From Methylobacterium sp. Leaf465 (GTDB taxonomy: Bacteria > Pseudomonadota > Alphaproteobacteria > Rhizobiales > Beijerinckiaceae), in the NCBI RefSeq assembly GCF_001424705.1, contig NZ_LMRA01000023.1, forward strand, positions 251,004 through 315,003: a stretch of 64,000 bases of DNA. Direction: 5' to 3'. A program made the translations under genes and the position numbers. Of the stretch, positions 1-9,540 are shown in pieces. Each line of letters begins with the position of its first letter. Position 1 is the first letter of the stretch. A model generated the notes under the pieces. That model did no database searches. It was not told where the DNA came from and saw only the letters and a list, made by a program, of their open reading frames with translations.

Positions 1-447
1 CGGGATCCGTCCCACCGAGCACAGGGTGCGGATCGAGCCGCTGGCGTCGGTGTAGCAGCTCGCCGACCAGCCGTTCTGCTGGATGAAGGATTTGCGCCGC
101 TCCTTCAGGGCGGTGGCGTGCGCCGTGGCGATGGCGGCCTGGACCGCACCGGCACCCTCGCCGACCACGATCTCGGCCGCCAGGGCGAGATCGGCGAAGT
201 AGGCGGCCGAGGGCGTCGGGTCGGAGGAGGCGGCCTGCACGATGGGCTCCGCCCGGCAGGTCAGGTCGAGCTTCAGGCCGCCGGGGACCCGCAGGTCGAT
301 GCTGGGGCCGGTGCGCCGGCCGACCTTTCCACCCATGGCGCTGGCGATCCGGGCGGCGAGGTCGTCGCACGCGTCGGCCCATGCGAGGCCGGGTCCGAGC
401 AGGCTCGCGCCGAGGAGGAGGGGGAGGAGGGCGCTGCGCAATCGCAT
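1..447 (-). CDS. Secreted protein of unknown function (3' end outside window)
   Basis: An open frame of 149 codons runs off the left edge without a stop. The ATG is complementary to 445-447. Residues 1-24 form a signal peptide (basic start, Leu/Ala-rich core, AWA cleavage site), so the product is probably periplasmic. Four cysteines (about residues 27, 64, 131 and 143) could form two disulfides. It starts 29 bp after the stop of the upstream histidine kinase on the same strand, so the two may be cotranscribed. I do not recognise the family. Confidence 0.7.
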   Translation of the reverse strand, partial: MRLRSALLPLLLGASLLGPGLAWADACDDLAARIASAMGGKVGRRTGPSIDLRVPGGLKLDLTCRAEPIVQAASSDPTPSAAYFADLALAAEIVVGEGAGAVQAAIATAHATALKERRKSFIQQNGWSASCYTDASGSIRTLCSVGRIP

Positions 448-476
448 GGTCGGGCTGTCCGGGGAGGTGAGGCCCC

Positions 477-1463
477 TCAGGGCGTGAAGGCCAGGCGGAC
501 CACCGTGCCGCCCTCGTTGCTGTAGGTGAGCTGGCCGCCGAGCTGTCCGGCGAGGCCCTGTGCGATGCGGAAGCCGAGGCTGCGCGTGGCGTCCGGGTCG
601 AAATCCGCGGGCATGCCGCGCCCGTCATCGGCGATGACGAGCTGCAGGCGCTCCGCATCGAGCTGCTCGAGTTGGATCGTGATGGTGCCCCGCCGCCCGT
701 CCGGGAAGGCGTGCTTCAGGGCGTTGGTCACCACCTCGACCACGAGGAGCGACAGGGTGGTGAGCTGGGTGAGATCGAACCGCAGGGGCGGCGTGTCGAC
801 GAGGCAGACGATGTTCTGGGCGCCCGTGGCGTCGAGGAGATCGGTGCAGAGTTCCTTGAGGTACTGCCCCACCGGGCGCTCGATGCTGCTCGGGTCGTAC
901 AGGCGCCGATGGATCCGCGAGATCGTCTCCAGCCGCACCCGGGCCTCGTCGAGGGCGGTGAGCGCCGCCTTCGGATCGTTGCCGACCTTGCGCTTCTGCA
1001 GGGTCAGCAGGGCGGCCACGAACTGCATGTTGTTGGCGACCCGGTGCTGCAGCTCCTGGAACATCGTGCGCTGCTGCTCGTAGAGCCCCGCAGAGACCTG
1101 CCGTTCGGTGCGCAGCCGCTCGCCCGCCCGGTGCATGACGTGGATCAGCGCGATGTCGACCGCGACGATGAACACGTAGAAGCACAGGGCCAGGGCGGTC
1201 GGCCCGTCGATGAGGAAGGTGCTGGCGGGCGGGATGAAGAAGTACCAGGCAGCGAAGCCGCTCAGGGCCGCGCAGGTGATGCCGGGCCGCAGGCCGAAGA
1301 AGAAGGTCGTGAGGATCACGGCCGGGAAGAACGTCAGGTAGGGAAAGCCCGGCGGCAGGATGTCGTCGAGGGCGAAGCGCAGGCCGAGGGCGAGGGCCGA
1401 AGCGGTCAGGGCGGCCCCCTCGCCCAGCCACGCGCGCGCGCGCAGGCGCTCGGTCGCATGCAC
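477..1463 (-). CDS. Membrane sensor histidine kinase (DUF4118 + HisKA_2 + HATPase)
   Basis: 328 aa. Residues about 15-110 hold several hydrophobic segments typical of the DUF4118 membrane sensor region found in KdpD and related kinases. The phosphoacceptor is His140 in an FQELQHRVANN box, which marks the HisKA_2 subfamily. An ATPase domain follows, with the N box near VVTNALKHAF and a G box DDGRGMP. It should autophosphorylate at the inner membrane and pass phosphate to a separate receiver, but no response regulator lies next to it. It is followed by the secreted-protein gene at 1-447 and preceded, 136 bp upstream, by dnaE2. The partner and the signal are unknown. Confidence 0.88.
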   Translation of the reverse strand: MHATERLRARAWLGEGAALTASALALGLRFALDDILPPGFPYLTFFPAVILTTFFFGLRPGITCAALSGFAAWYFFIPPASTFLIDGPTALALCFYVFIVAVDIALIHVMHRAGERLRTERQVSAGLYEQQRTMFQELQHRVANNMQFVAALLTLQKRKVGNDPKAALTALDEARVRLETISRIHRRLYDPSSIERPVGQYLKELCTDLLDATGAQNIVCLVDTPPLRFDLTQLTTLSLLVVEVVTNALKHAFPDGRRGTITIQLEQLDAERLQLVIADDGRGMPADFDPDATRSLGFRIAQGLAGQLGGQLTYSNEGGTVVRLAFTP

Positions 1464-1599
1464 GACCTGCCAGCCTTTCCACCAGGGGGCGTGTGTCGAT
1501 GAGTGGGGCAGCGTCGTGGGTCTCGTCGAGGTTTGGAACAGCTCTAGTCTTGGGCAGGCCGAGTGGCCAGCGGGTTCGGCCCGTAGTCGCGATTCGGCC

Positions 1600-4500
1600 T
1601 CAATGAAAATCGCGGCTGCGGTAAATTCGTCGATCCTCCGGGGCGCCGAAATCGGTGGTCTCGGGCGGTAGCCGCAGGCCGCCGGCGCGCAGGTCGCGCA
1701 AGGCGGACGAGAGGTCGCGGAACTGTTCGGCCAGGAGGTGCACCACGAGGCCCTGGCGCTGCACCCGGCCGCGCACCGCCAGGAAGCGGGCGCCCATGGC
1801 GGTCGCGCGGTTGGCTTCGAACACGTCGCGCCAGACGATGACGTTGGCGATCCCGGTCTCGTCCTCCAGGGTCAGGAACACCGTCCCGCGCGCCGTGCCC
1901 GGCCGCTGCCGGGTGAGGACGAGCCCCGCCACGGTGACGCGGGCATTGTTCGCCACGCGGGACCCGTCGTGGTGGTCGCGAGCCGGGATCGCGCCGATCC
2001 GGGCGAGCCGCGTCCGGAAGAACGCCACCGGGTGGCCCTTCAGGGAGAGGCCGGTGGCGGCGTAGTCCTCCGCCACGTGCTCCGAGGCCGCCAGGGCGGG
2101 CAGGGCCACGGCGGGTTCGGCCCGGAACAGCCCGTCATCGGCATGGAAGGCGAAGAGCGGCATCGGCGTGTCGAGGAGATGCGCCCGCCGGTCGCCGTCG
2201 GTCCGCAGGGCCGCCTTGCGGGCGGAGGTGCCCTCCAGGGTCCGCACCGCCCAGAGGGCGGCCCGCCGGTCGAGATCGAGGGAGCGGAACGCATCCGCCT
2301 CCGCCAGCCGCTCCAGGGCATTGCGGGGCAGGGCGAGGGCCGCCTGCAGGCCCTCGATGCTGGCATAGCCGTTGCCCCGCAGAGCCACGAGGCGGTGCAT
2401 GGCGGCCTGCGGCACCCCGCTCACCTGGCGCAGGCCGAGGCGCACGGCGAAGCGCCGCGGGACGCCGGGGGGCGGGGGCTCCAGGGCCGGTTCGAGGGTG
2501 CAGTCCCAATCGCTCGCATTGACGTCGACGCCGCGCACCTCGACCCCGTGGGCGCGAGCGTCGCGCACGAGCTGCGCCGGCTGGTAGAAGCCCATCGGCT
2601 GGGAGTTGAGGATCGCGGCGAGGAAGACGTCGGGATGCCGGCACTTCATCCAGGCTGAGGCGTAGACCAGCAGGGCGAAGCTCGCCGCATGGCTCTCGGG
2701 GAAGCCGTAGGTGGAGAAGCCCTCGATCTGCTTGAAGCAGCGTTCGGTGAAGTCGCGCGGGTAGCCGCGCGTCACCATGCCCTCGACGAACTTGGTGCGG
2801 AAGTTCACGATCTGGCCGTTGTGCCGGAAGGTGGCCATGGCCCGGCGCAGGCCGTCGGCCTCGTGCGGCTCGAAGCCGGCGGCGGTGATGGCGATCTGCA
2901 TCGCGTGCTCCTGGAACAGGGGCACGCCATAGGTCCGCTTGAGCACACTCTCGAGTTCGTTCGCCGGCCCGTGATCGGGATGGGGTGAGGGGTATTCGAC
3001 CGGTTCGATCCCCTGGCGGCGGCGCAGGTACGGGTGGACCATGTCGCCCTGGATCGGCCCCGGCCGGACGATCGCCACCTGCACCACGAGGTCGTAGAAT
3101 TCCCGCGGCTTCAGGCGCGGGAGCATCGACATCTGCGCCCGGCTCTCGACCTGGAACACGCCCACCGAATCGGCCCTGGCCAGCATCGCGTAGGTGGCTT
3201 CGTCCGCGCGCGGCAGGTCGGCCAGCGTCGGATAGTCGTGCCCGTAATCGCGTGCCAGGAAATCCACGCCCCGGCGCAGGCAGCTCAGCATGCCGAGCGC
3301 CAGCACGTCGACCTTCATCAGGCCGAGGACGTCGATGTCGTCCTTGTCCCATTCGATGAAGGTGCGGTCCGCCATGGCGGCGTTGCCCACCGGCACGGTC
3401 TCGTCGAGGCGTCCGCGCGTCAGTACGAAGCCGCCCACATGCTGCGACAGGTGGCGCGGGAAGCCGATCAGCGCGTGGGCGAGTTCCAGCGCCTGCCGAA
3501 TCCGCGGATTGTCCGGGTCGAGCCCGGCCTGCCGGATATGCGCGTCGGGCAGGTCCTTGCCCCAGGAGCCCCAGACCGTGTCGGCCATCACGCCGGTGAT
3601 GTCGGGGGGCAGCCCGAGGACCTTGCCGACCTCCCGGATGGCACTGCGCGGGCGGTAGTGGATCACCGTGGCGCAGATCGCGGCCCTGTCGCGGCCGTAG
3701 CGGTCGTAGAGGTACTGGATCACCTCCTCGCGGCGTTCGTGCTCGAAGTCGACGTCGATGTCGGGGGGCTCGGCCCGGTTCTCCGAGATGAAGCGGGCGA
3801 ACAGCAGCCGGATCTCGGTGGGGTCGACCGCCGTGATGCCGAGGCAGTAGCAGACCACGGAATTGGCCGCCGAGCCGCGCCCCTGGCACAGAATGCCCCG
3901 CTTGCGCGCGAACTCGACGATGTCGAACAGGGTGAGGAAGTAGCGCGCATAGTTCATCTTCTCGATGAGCCGCAGCTCATCCTGGATCGTGTTCACGATT
4001 TGTTCGGGAATGCCATCGGGATAGCGCCATTGGGCGCGCTTCATCACCTGGTCGGTCAGATAGCCCTGTGCGCTGAAACCCGGCGGCACCGGCTCGTCGG
4101 GGTATTCGTAGGTCAGTTCGTCGAGGGAGAAGCTGCAGGTCTCCGCGATCTCGATCGTGCGGGCCAGGGCCTCGGGATGATCGGCGAAGAGGCGCGCCAT
4201 CTCGGCCGCCGGCCGCAGGTGGCGCTCCGCATTGGCCTCCAGGCGATAGCCCGCAGCCGCCAGGGTGCAGCCCTCGCGGATGCAGGCGACGATGTCCTGC
4301 AGGGGACGCCGGTCCGGGTGGTGGTAGAGCGCGTCCGAGACCGCCACCAGGGGGGCGCCCAGGCGTTCGCCCCAGGCGGCCAGGCGCCCGAGGCGGCGAC
4401 GCTCGTCGCCGCGCCGGCGGTGGCTCCCCGCCAGGGTGACCCGGCCGGGGGCCTCGGCGGCGAGCTGGCGGACATGGCCGAGGAAGGGGTCGTCGTCGCC

Positions 4501-4923
4501 CAGCCGCTCCGGCGGAACCGCGATGAGCATCTGGCCTTCGCTGGCAGCCAGGAGCTCCGAAAAATCGAACCGGCACTGGCCCTTCTCGGAGCGGCGGTTG
4601 CCGAGGGTGAGGAGCCGGCACAGGCGGCCATAGGCGGCCCGGTCCATCGGGTAGGCCACGACCTCGAAGCCCTCCTCGGTCACGAGGCGCACGCCGGGCA
4701 GGAAGCGGATGCCGGGCTCGCCGGCAGCGGCACGCCGTTTCGCCTCGGCATGGCCCCGCACCACGCCCGCCAGGGTGTTGCGGTCGGCGATGCCGATGGC
4801 GTGGAGCCCGAGTTCGGCGGCCTGCCCCACCATCTCGCCGGGATGCGAGGCCCCGCGCAGGAAGGAGAAGTTCGTGGTGACGGCGAGCTCGGCATAGGCG
4901 GGCGGTTCGGATATCGACCCCAT
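1600..4923 (-). CDS. dnaE2: Error-prone DNA polymerase III alpha subunit DnaE2 (ImuC)
   Basis: 1107 aa from the ATG complementary to 4921-4923. The frame stays open 38 codons further upstream, but the family starts near [20 protein letters not shown], the first PHP-domain strand. The polymerase catalytic segment [12 protein letters not shown] lies near residues 383-395, and a C-terminal OB-fold region is present ([16 protein letters not shown]). DnaE2 carries out translesion synthesis and damage-induced mutagenesis, normally with ImuA and ImuB encoded upstream. Here neither partner is adjacent: the upstream gene is a divergent dehydrogenase. A LexA-like site lies 37-51 bp upstream of the start. 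The family call is secure. Confidence 0.95.
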   Translation of the reverse strand: MGSISEPPAYAELAVTTNFSFLRGASHPGEMVGQAAELGLHAIGIADRNTLAGVVRGHAEAKRRAAAGEPGIRFLPGVRLVTEEGFEVVAYPMDRAAYGRLCRLLTLGNRRSEKGQCRFDFSELLAASEGQMLIAVPPERLGDDDPFLGHVRQLAAEAPGRVTLAGSHRRRGDERRRLGRLAAWGERLGAPLVAVSDALYHHPDRRPLQDIVACIREGCTLAAAGYRLEANAERHLRPAAEMARLFADHPEALARTIEIAETCSFSLDELTYEYPDEPVPPGFSAQGYLTDQVMKRAQWRYPDGIPEQIVNTIQDELRLIEKMNYARYFLTLFDIVEFARKRGILCQGRGSAANSVVCYCLGITAVDPTEIRLLFARFISENRAEPPDIDVDFEHERREEVIQYLYDRYGRDRAAICATVIHYRPRSAIREVGKVLGLPPDITGVMADTVWGSWGKDLPDAHIRQAGLDPDNPRIRQALELAHALIGFPRHLSQHVGGFVLTRGRLDETVPVGNAAMADRTFIEWDKDDIDVLGLMKVDVLALGMLSCLRRGVDFLARDYGHDYPTLADLPRADEATYAMLARADSVGVFQVESRAQMSMLPRLKPREFYDLVVQVAIVRPGPIQGDMVHPYLRRRQGIEPVEYPSPHPDHGPANELESVLKRTYGVPLFQEHAMQIAITAAGFEPHEADGLRRAMATFRHNGQIVNFRTKFVEGMVTRGYPRDFTERCFKQIEGFSTYGFPESHAASFALLVYASAWMKCRHPDVFLAAILNSQPMGFYQPAQLVRDARAHGVEVRGVDVNASDWDCTLEPALEPPPPGVPRRFAVRLGLRQVSGVPQAAMHRLVALRGNGYASIEGLQAALALPRNALERLAEADAFRSLDLDRRAALWAVRTLEGTSARKAALRTDGDRRAHLLDTPMPLFAFHADDGLFRAEPAVALPALAASEHVAEDYAATGLSLKGHPVAFFRTRLARIGAIPARDHHDGSRVANNARVTVAGLVLTRQRPGTARGTVFLTLEDETGIANVIVWRDVFEANRATAMGARFLAVRGRVQRQGLVVHLLAEQFRDLSSALRDLRAGGLRLPPETTDFGAPEDRRIYRSRDFH

Positions 4924-4959
4924 CTTCCTCCCGGCTCCGCTGCACCCGTCTGCAGTCGA

Positions 4960-4974
4960 GAACGAATCGTGATC
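4960..4974 (-). promoter_or_regulatory. Candidate LexA operator upstream of dnaE2
   Basis: On the minus strand the site reads GATC-N7-GTTC. The alphaproteobacterial LexA box is the direct repeat GTTC-N7-GTTC, so seven of eight defined bases match. It sits 37-51 bp upstream of the chosen dnaE2 start, where a repressor would act, and dnaE2 genes are usually SOS-controlled. One mismatch and the short motif keep this tentative. Confidence 0.4.
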
Positions 4975-5083
4975 GTTTCGGATCCCGGGGTGCCGGTTTC
5001 GCGTCGCGGAGTCAAAGTCTCGAGGGCGGCTGGCCAAGCTGTTCGCTGTGCGTTAGCCCGGTCCTCCCCTGACAGGATGTCCC

Positions 5084-6040
5084 ATGCTCACTTGTGCGAT
5101 CCTCGACGATTACCAGGGCGTCGGCCCCACCATGGCCGACTGGTCTGGGCTGTCGGACCGCCTCACCCTGCGCGACCTGCGGACCACCTTCGCGTCGCGG
5201 GAGGCGCTGGTCGAGGCGATCCGGGACTGCGAAATCGTCGTGATGATGCGCGAGCGCACGCCGTTCCCGGCCGACCTCTTCGCGCAGCTGCCGAAGCTGA
5301 AGCTCCTCCTCACCAGCGGCATGCGCAACGCCTCGATCGATCTGGCCGCCGCGCGGGCGCACGGCGTCACGGTCTGCGGCACCGCCAGCCACCCCGAGCC
5401 GCCGGTGGAGCTGACCTGGGCGCTGATCCTCGGGCTCGCCCGCCACCTCGTGCCGGAGGTGCAGGCCCTGCGGACGGGCGGACCCTGGCAGTCGAGCGTC
5501 GGCAGCGACCTGGCCGGCCGCCGTCTCGGCCTCGTCGGTCTCGGCAAGACGGGTGCCCGGGTCGCCCGGATCGGCCAGGCCTTCGGCATGGAGGTCAGCG
5601 CCTGGAGTCCCCATCTCACGGCCGAGCGGGCCGCGGCCGAGGGCGTCGCCCTCGCGCCCTCGCTGGCGGCGCTGCTGGCGGCGAGCGACGTGGTCTCGAT
5701 CCACCTCGTCCTCGGCGCGCGCACCCGCGGCCTCGTCGACGACGCGGCCCTGCGCCGGATGCGGCCCGAGGCGTTCCTGATCAACACCTCCCGCGCCGCG
5801 ATCGTGGACGAGGCCGCCCTCCTGGCCGCCCTCACCGAGAACCGGATCGCCGGTGCCGGCCTCGACGTCTTCGAGACTGAACCGCTGCCGCCGGATTCGC
5901 CCTGGCGCACCCTGCCCAACGTGCTGGCGACGCCGCATCTCGGCTACGTGACCGAGCGGAACTACCGCACCTATTTCCCCGAGATCGTGGAGGACATCCG
6001 TGCTTTCCTCGATGGGGCGCCGATCCGCGTCCTGGGATGA
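5084..6040 (+). CDS. D-isomer-specific 2-hydroxyacid dehydrogenase (NAD(P)-dependent)
   Basis: 318 aa, the usual length for the family. The nucleotide-binding glycine motif GLGKTG is at residues 152-157. The catalytic set is present: Arg237 (NTSRAAIVDE), Glu266 (GLDVFETEPLP) and His285 (ATPHLGYV). The enzyme should interconvert a 2-oxoacid and a D-2-hydroxyacid; the substrate cannot be told from sequence. It stands alone, divergent from dnaE2 and convergent with nudC. Phosphoglycerate dehydrogenase is less likely because there is no ACT or ASB domain. Confidence 0.92.
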   Translation: MLTCAILDDYQGVGPTMADWSGLSDRLTLRDLRTTFASREALVEAIRDCEIVVMMRERTPFPADLFAQLPKLKLLLTSGMRNASIDLAAARAHGVTVCGTASHPEPPVELTWALILGLARHLVPEVQALRTGGPWQSSVGSDLAGRRLGLVGLGKTGARVARIGQAFGMEVSAWSPHLTAERAAAEGVALAPSLAALLAASDVVSIHLVLGARTRGLVDDAALRRMRPEAFLINTSRAAIVDEAALLAALTENRIAGAGLDVFETEPLPPDSPWRTLPNVLATPHLGYVTERNYRTYFPEIVEDIRAFLDGAPIRVLG

Positions 6041-6058
6041 GCCGGCCGGGGCGGGGCC

Positions 6059-6964
6059 TCAGGCCCGCCCGTCCACGAAGGCCCGCATCAAGAGGTTGGC
6101 GATCGCCAGGGGGGGCGGCGTGGTCAGGCCGTCGGGATGGCGGCCCTCGAGCATCGCCGCGACGGTGTGCCGCGAGAACCATTGCGCGTCGGCGAGTTCC
6201 TCCGGATCGAGGGTGATGGTCGCGTCGAGGCTCTCGGCCACGCAGCCGATCATCAGCGAGGACGGGAATGGCCAGGGCTGCGAGGCGTGGTAGCGCACCG
6301 CGCCGATGGTCAGGCCGACCTCCTCGAAGGTCTCGCGCCGCACGGCGTCCTCGACGGTCTCGCCGGGCTCCAGGAAGCCGGCGAGGCAGGAATACATGCC
6401 CTCATGGAAACGCGGCGAGCGCCCGAGCAGGCAGGCATCGCCCCGGGTGATCAGCATGATCACCACGGGGTCGGTGCGGGGAAAGTGATGCGTCCCGCAG
6501 GCCGTGCATTCGCGGCGGTAGCCGCCGGCCGCGAGGGTCGTCGGCGCTCCGCACTGGGCGCAGAAGCCGTGACGCGCATGCCAGCCGAGCAGCGACTTCG
6601 CCGTGGCGAGGAGCCCGAGTTCATGGGGCGCGATCCGGCCCTCGCCGGCGAGGCTGCGCAGGTCGTTGGTCCGGAATCCCGGATCGGCCTCGAGGCCCTC
6701 GGCCAGCTCCGCCGGAACGGCGGCGGCGAAGACCGGGTCGCCATCCAGGCGGCCGAGATAGAGCGTCAGGCTGCGCGGGCCTGTCCGGGCGGCCACCTCC
6801 GGCGTCAGGAGTGCCGTGTCGCCGGCCAGTACGACGCGGTCGCCGGCCAGGACGACGATCCGCGCGCCGGGCGCGTCGAGGTCGGGGATCGCGGACGCGC
6901 TCTCGGCGGAGTGGCGCACGAGGCGGCTGTGGACGTAGCCGAGCTGGCCCGAGGCATCGACCAT
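6059..6964 (-). CDS. nudC: NAD(+) diphosphatase / RNA-decapping Nudix hydrolase NudC
   Basis: 301 aa. The zinc ribbon uses Cys135, Cys138, Cys153 and Cys156. The Nudix box (GFLEPGETVEDAVRR then ETFEEVGL) spans about 196-218, and the diagnostic NudC signature SQPWPFPSS is at 228-236. NudC cleaves NADH/NAD to NMN(H) and AMP and removes NAD caps from RNA 5' ends. It starts 4 bp after the HIT-protein gene, so the two form an operon of nucleotide-cleaving enzymes. Confidence 0.95.
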   Translation of the reverse strand: MVDASGQLGYVHSRLVRHSAESASAIPDLDAPGARIVVLAGDRVVLAGDTALLTPEVAARTGPRSLTLYLGRLDGDPVFAAAVPAELAEGLEADPGFRTNDLRSLAGEGRIAPHELGLLATAKSLLGWHARHGFCAQCGAPTTLAAGGYRRECTACGTHHFPRTDPVVIMLITRGDACLLGRSPRFHEGMYSCLAGFLEPGETVEDAVRRETFEEVGLTIGAVRYHASQPWPFPSSLMIGCVAESLDATITLDPEELADAQWFSRHTVAAMLEGRHPDGLTTPPPLAIANLLMRAFVDGRA

Positions 6965-6968
6965 CGCC

Positions 6969-7385
6969 TCAGGCCGCCGCGAACAGGGCGCCGATGCGCT
7001 CGATCATCTGGGCGCGGGCATGGTGCGGGTAGGGGGTCGCGGTGCCGATGCCCCAAATGGGCTTCGGCCAGGCCGGATCGGAGTGGAAGCGCCCGATCAC
7101 GTGGACATGGAGCTGGGCCACCACGTTGCCGAGGGCCGCGACATTGACCTTGTCGGGCTTGGCCAGCGCCAGCATCACCCCGGTGGCGATCCGCATCTCA
7201 TCCATCAGGCTTCGGGCATCCTCCGGCGCGAGGTCCGTGATCTCGCTGGCGCCGGCCCGGCGCGGCACCAGGATCAGCCAGGGGAAGCGGGCATCGTCCA
7301 TGAGGAGGACGCTGCAGAGGGTGAGGTCGCCCACGTGCACGGTGTCGGCGGCGAGCTGCGGGTCGAGGGCGAAGTCGGGTTCCAT
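6969..7385 (-). CDS. HIT (histidine triad) family nucleotide hydrolase
   Basis: 138 aa. The histidine triad segment QLHVHVIGRFHSD places the catalytic histidines at about 93, 95 and 101. The protein resembles the short HIT/Fhit-like proteins often annotated as diadenosine tetraphosphate hydrolase or nucleotidyl hydrolase. It is the first gene of a two-gene operon with nudC (4-bp gap), which suggests clearing of dinucleotide-type metabolites. The exact substrate is unknown. Confidence 0.9.
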   Translation of the reverse strand: MEPDFALDPQLAADTVHVGDLTLCSVLLMDDARFPWLILVPRRAGASEITDLAPEDARSLMDEMRIATGVMLALAKPDKVNVAALGNVVAQLHVHVIGRFHSDPAWPKPIWGIGTATPYPHHARAQMIERIGALFAAA

Positions 7386-7431
7386 GTCGCTGCGATGTAG
7401 CGCGCAACCGTGGCCGATGCGAGGGCCGGCT

Positions 7432-8211
7432 TCAGATCCCGCTGAACCAATTGTAGCCCTGGTCCTCCCAGTAGCCGCCTGGATAATCGTTGGTCACGAA
7501 GATCGCTGCGATGTGCTTCGGGCTCTTGAAGCCGAGCTTCGTCGGCACCCGGACGCGGAGCGGATAGCCGTACTCGGGCGCGAGAGGCTGGCCGGCGAAA
7601 TCGAGGGCCAGGATCGTCTGGGGATGCAGGGCGCTCGGCATGTCGAGGCTGCCGTAATAGCGGTCGGCACATTTGAAGCCGACATACTTGGCGGTCAGGT
7701 CGGCGCCGCTCCGTTCCAGGAAGGTCCGCAGCGGCACGCCGCTCCACTGCCCGATCTGGCTCCAGCCCTCGATGCAGATGTGCCGGGTGATCTGGCTCTC
7801 CTGCGGCAGGGCGCGCAGCTTCTCCAGCGTCCATGGCGTCTTGTCGGCGACCCGGCCGGAGACCTCGAGCGTCCAAGTCGACTCGTCGATCTCCGGGATG
7901 TTGTCCGGCGGGTAGAAGGCGTTGAAGCGGAACGGCGTATCGATCATCGAGGCCGGGTAGGTGGGGGCCAGGGTCGTGGGGTCGAACAGCCATTGCTGGA
8001 CCCGGTCGTTGGCCCGCGACATCGCCCAGAGCACCCGGTCGGCCAGGGTGCCGTTGCTCCCCGTGGAGAGATCGCAGCCGGACAGGAGCGTCAGGGCGCC
8101 GACCGAGAGGCCGCCCCGCAGGAGCATGCGTCGTTCCAGGCTGGCGAGGTCCGGGGCGATGTCCCTGCGCAGGGCCTTCAGGCGGGCGGCGGTTTCGGGA
8201 TCGCGGGACAT
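7432..8211 (-). CDS. Tat-exported lipoprotein of the sulfite oxidase / MsrP-like molybdopterin family
   Basis: 259 aa from the ATG complementary to 8209-8211. The frame remains open upstream, but that part overlaps the cytochrome gene. Residues 27-33 read RRMLLRG, a twin-arginine motif, and a lipobox TLLSGC puts the lipidated cysteine at 46. The molybdenum-ligating Cys lies in RHICIEGWSQ, and the family C-terminal part includes YPLRVRVPTKLGFKSPK. It should be a periplasmic, membrane-tethered oxidoreductase. Its start overlaps the stop of the cytochrome b561 gene (TGATG), so the two are translationally coupled and that cytochrome is the likely electron partner. The substrate is unknown. Confidence 0.88.
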   Translation of the reverse strand: MSRDPETAARLKALRRDIAPDLASLERRMLLRGGLSVGALTLLSGCDLSTGSNGTLADRVLWAMSRANDRVQQWLFDPTTLAPTYPASMIDTPFRFNAFYPPDNIPEIDESTWTLEVSGRVADKTPWTLEKLRALPQESQITRHICIEGWSQIGQWSGVPLRTFLERSGADLTAKYVGFKCADRYYGSLDMPSALHPQTILALDFAGQPLAPEYGYPLRVRVPTKLGFKSPKHIAAIFVTNDYPGGYWEDQGYNWFSGI

Positions 8212-8888
8212 CAGGCGGAGGTCTCCTCGGTGATGCGGGCACGCCCGGTGATCATCGCCAGCAGCGTGCTCGGCACGATGACCACGAGGGCGAGGTGCAG
8301 GAGGATGAAGCCGGCGAGACCCGCCATGGCGCCGAAATGGACCCGCCGCGCCCATTCATACCCACCGAACAGGTTGGCCAGGGTCTGCCACTGCACGGGC
8401 TTCCACAGGGCGCAGCCGGAGGCGACGAGGAGGAGGCCGAGCACGATGGCGATCAGGTAGGCGAGGCGCTGGACGGCGTTGTAGCGCCCGATCCGGTGGC
8501 TCAGCCGCAGTCGCAAGGCCGCGCGGGCGTCGCGCCAGATCGCGCCCGGGCTCAGGGGCAGGAAGCTGGTGGCGAAGTGCCGGGCCAGGAGTCCGTAGGC
8601 GAGGTAGGCGAGGCCGTTGAGGGCGAAGAGCCACATCGCGGCGAAGTGCCAGGCGAGGGCGCCGCCGAGCCAGCCGCCGAGAGTGGCCCATTTGGGAAAT
8701 ACGAAGGGAAAGAGCGGCGAGGCGTTGTAGATCGCCCAGCCGCTGAACAGCATGCAGAACACCGCGACGGCGTTGATCCAGTGGGTGATCCGCACCACGA
8801 GCGGGTGAATCACCACGAGGCGCGACGGTGTTTCGGGGACGATCGCCAACGGGACCTCGAGATTTAGGGATGGAAATCCCGGCCCCAT
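8211..8888 (-). CDS. Cytochrome b561-family membrane protein (b-type heme, electron carrier)
   Basis: About 225 aa if started at the ATG complementary to 8886-8888. That ATG lies inside a strong hairpin, so a later TTG about 13 codons in, preceded by GAGG, is an alternative. Four membrane segments carry histidines suited to bind two b hemes: IHPLVVRITHW, AWHFAAMW, RRVHFGAMAG and LLHLALVV. The family covers the b subunits of Ni/Fe hydrogenases and the cytochromes that serve periplasmic molybdoenzymes. Coupling to the molybdopterin lipoprotein gene suggests it moves electrons between the quinone pool and that enzyme. Confidence 0.88.
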   Translation of the reverse strand: MGPGFPSLNLEVPLAIVPETPSRLVVIHPLVVRITHWINAVAVFCMLFSGWAIYNASPLFPFVFPKWATLGGWLGGALAWHFAAMWLFALNGLAYLAYGLLARHFATSFLPLSPGAIWRDARAALRLRLSHRIGRYNAVQRLAYLIAIVLGLLLVASGCALWKPVQWQTLANLFGGYEWARRVHFGAMAGLAGFILLHLALVVIVPSTLLAMITGRARITEETSA

Positions 8889-8910
8889 CCGCGATCGCGG
8901 AGGGGCCGGG
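8878..8910. terminator. Nested perfect hairpin between secreted-protein gene and cytochrome gene
   Basis: CCCGGCCCC at 8878-8886 pairs with GGGGCCGGG at 8902-8910. The loop holds a second perfect palindrome (TCCGCG/CGCGGA around AT) at 8888-8901. On the minus strand the stem follows the stop of the 8918-9517 gene by 8 bp. There is no long T tract, so it may attenuate rather than fully terminate transcription into the cytochrome and molybdoenzyme genes. Confidence 0.55.
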
Positions 8911-8917
8911 GAGGGGA

Positions 8918-9517
8918 TCACATCGACGGGACGGTGCCGTTGCGGCCAACGATCAGGACGGCGGCGTTGAGCTTGCCGTCCGCGCCCGCCTTGGTGAAGG
9001 CCACCACCTTGGCGCCCGGAACCACGATGCTCTTCTCGCCCGGATCGACCAGGGTCACGGGCACGTCCTGCGGCACCACGACCTTCTTCTCGCCGCCCTG
9101 ATACTTGACCAGCAGGGTCCGGCCCTCGGTGCCGGACAGGCTGCCGATGGCACCGTTGGTCATGGTGGAGTTGGAGCCGAGATCCCACGGATAGTGGCCG
9201 TCGGCGGTGCCGCGCAGGGAGGAGGCGAACACCGTCACTTGCAGGGCTTTCTGGGTGCCGTCGGGCTGGGGGATCGCGGCGGTGCCGATGTAGCTCTCGG
9301 ACTTGATGTCGGAGAGCTGGCCCGTGCTGGCGGCCAGGATCTTGGTGTCGTCCCCGAAGACCACGGTCTTGGTCTCGCCCATGCGGGGCTTGATCGTGAC
9401 GGTCGAACCATCGACCGACTCGATGGTGCCGCGGTAGCGCACCACGTCGGCGGCACGCGCCGGTGCGGCGGCGAGCGCGAGGCCGACGGTGAGGCCGGTG
9501 AGCAGCGTCTTCATCAT
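8918..9517 (-). CDS. Secreted protein, paralogue 1 of a tandem pair (unknown function)
   Basis: 199 aa with a signal peptide of about 22 residues (ends APARA-AD). The N-terminal part looks like a small beta-barrel of the DUF5666 kind (RYRGTIESVDGSTVTIKP). It shares the internal segments DGHYPWDL, TMTNGA and GGEKK and the ending NGTVPSM with the gene upstream, so the two are a tandem duplication. It lies in line with a cytochrome b561 and a molybdopterin lipoprotein, suggesting a periplasmic accessory role. No catalytic motif is visible and its function is not known to me. Confidence 0.8.
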   Translation of the reverse strand: MMKTLLTGLTVGLALAAAPARAADVVRYRGTIESVDGSTVTIKPRMGETKTVVFGDDTKILAASTGQLSDIKSESYIGTAAIPQPDGTQKALQVTVFASSLRGTADGHYPWDLGSNSTMTNGAIGSLSGTEGRTLLVKYQGGEKKVVVPQDVPVTLVDPGEKSIVVPGAKVVAFTKAGADGKLNAAVLIVGRNGTVPSM

Positions 9518-9540
9518 GGCGTTCTCCCTAAGGTGTTGGA

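Noticed and set aside
3034..5880. Long plus-strand frame opposite dnaE2 running into the dehydrogenase gene
   Set aside because: The minus strand carries a textbook DnaE2 and the plus strand a dehydrogenase in another frame; this frame has neither motifs nor sensible composition.
6041..6070. Hairpin between the dehydrogenase and nudC as a terminator
   Set aside because: The GC-rich complementarity includes the last codons of nudC and has no T tract; chance pairing is likely in such DNA.
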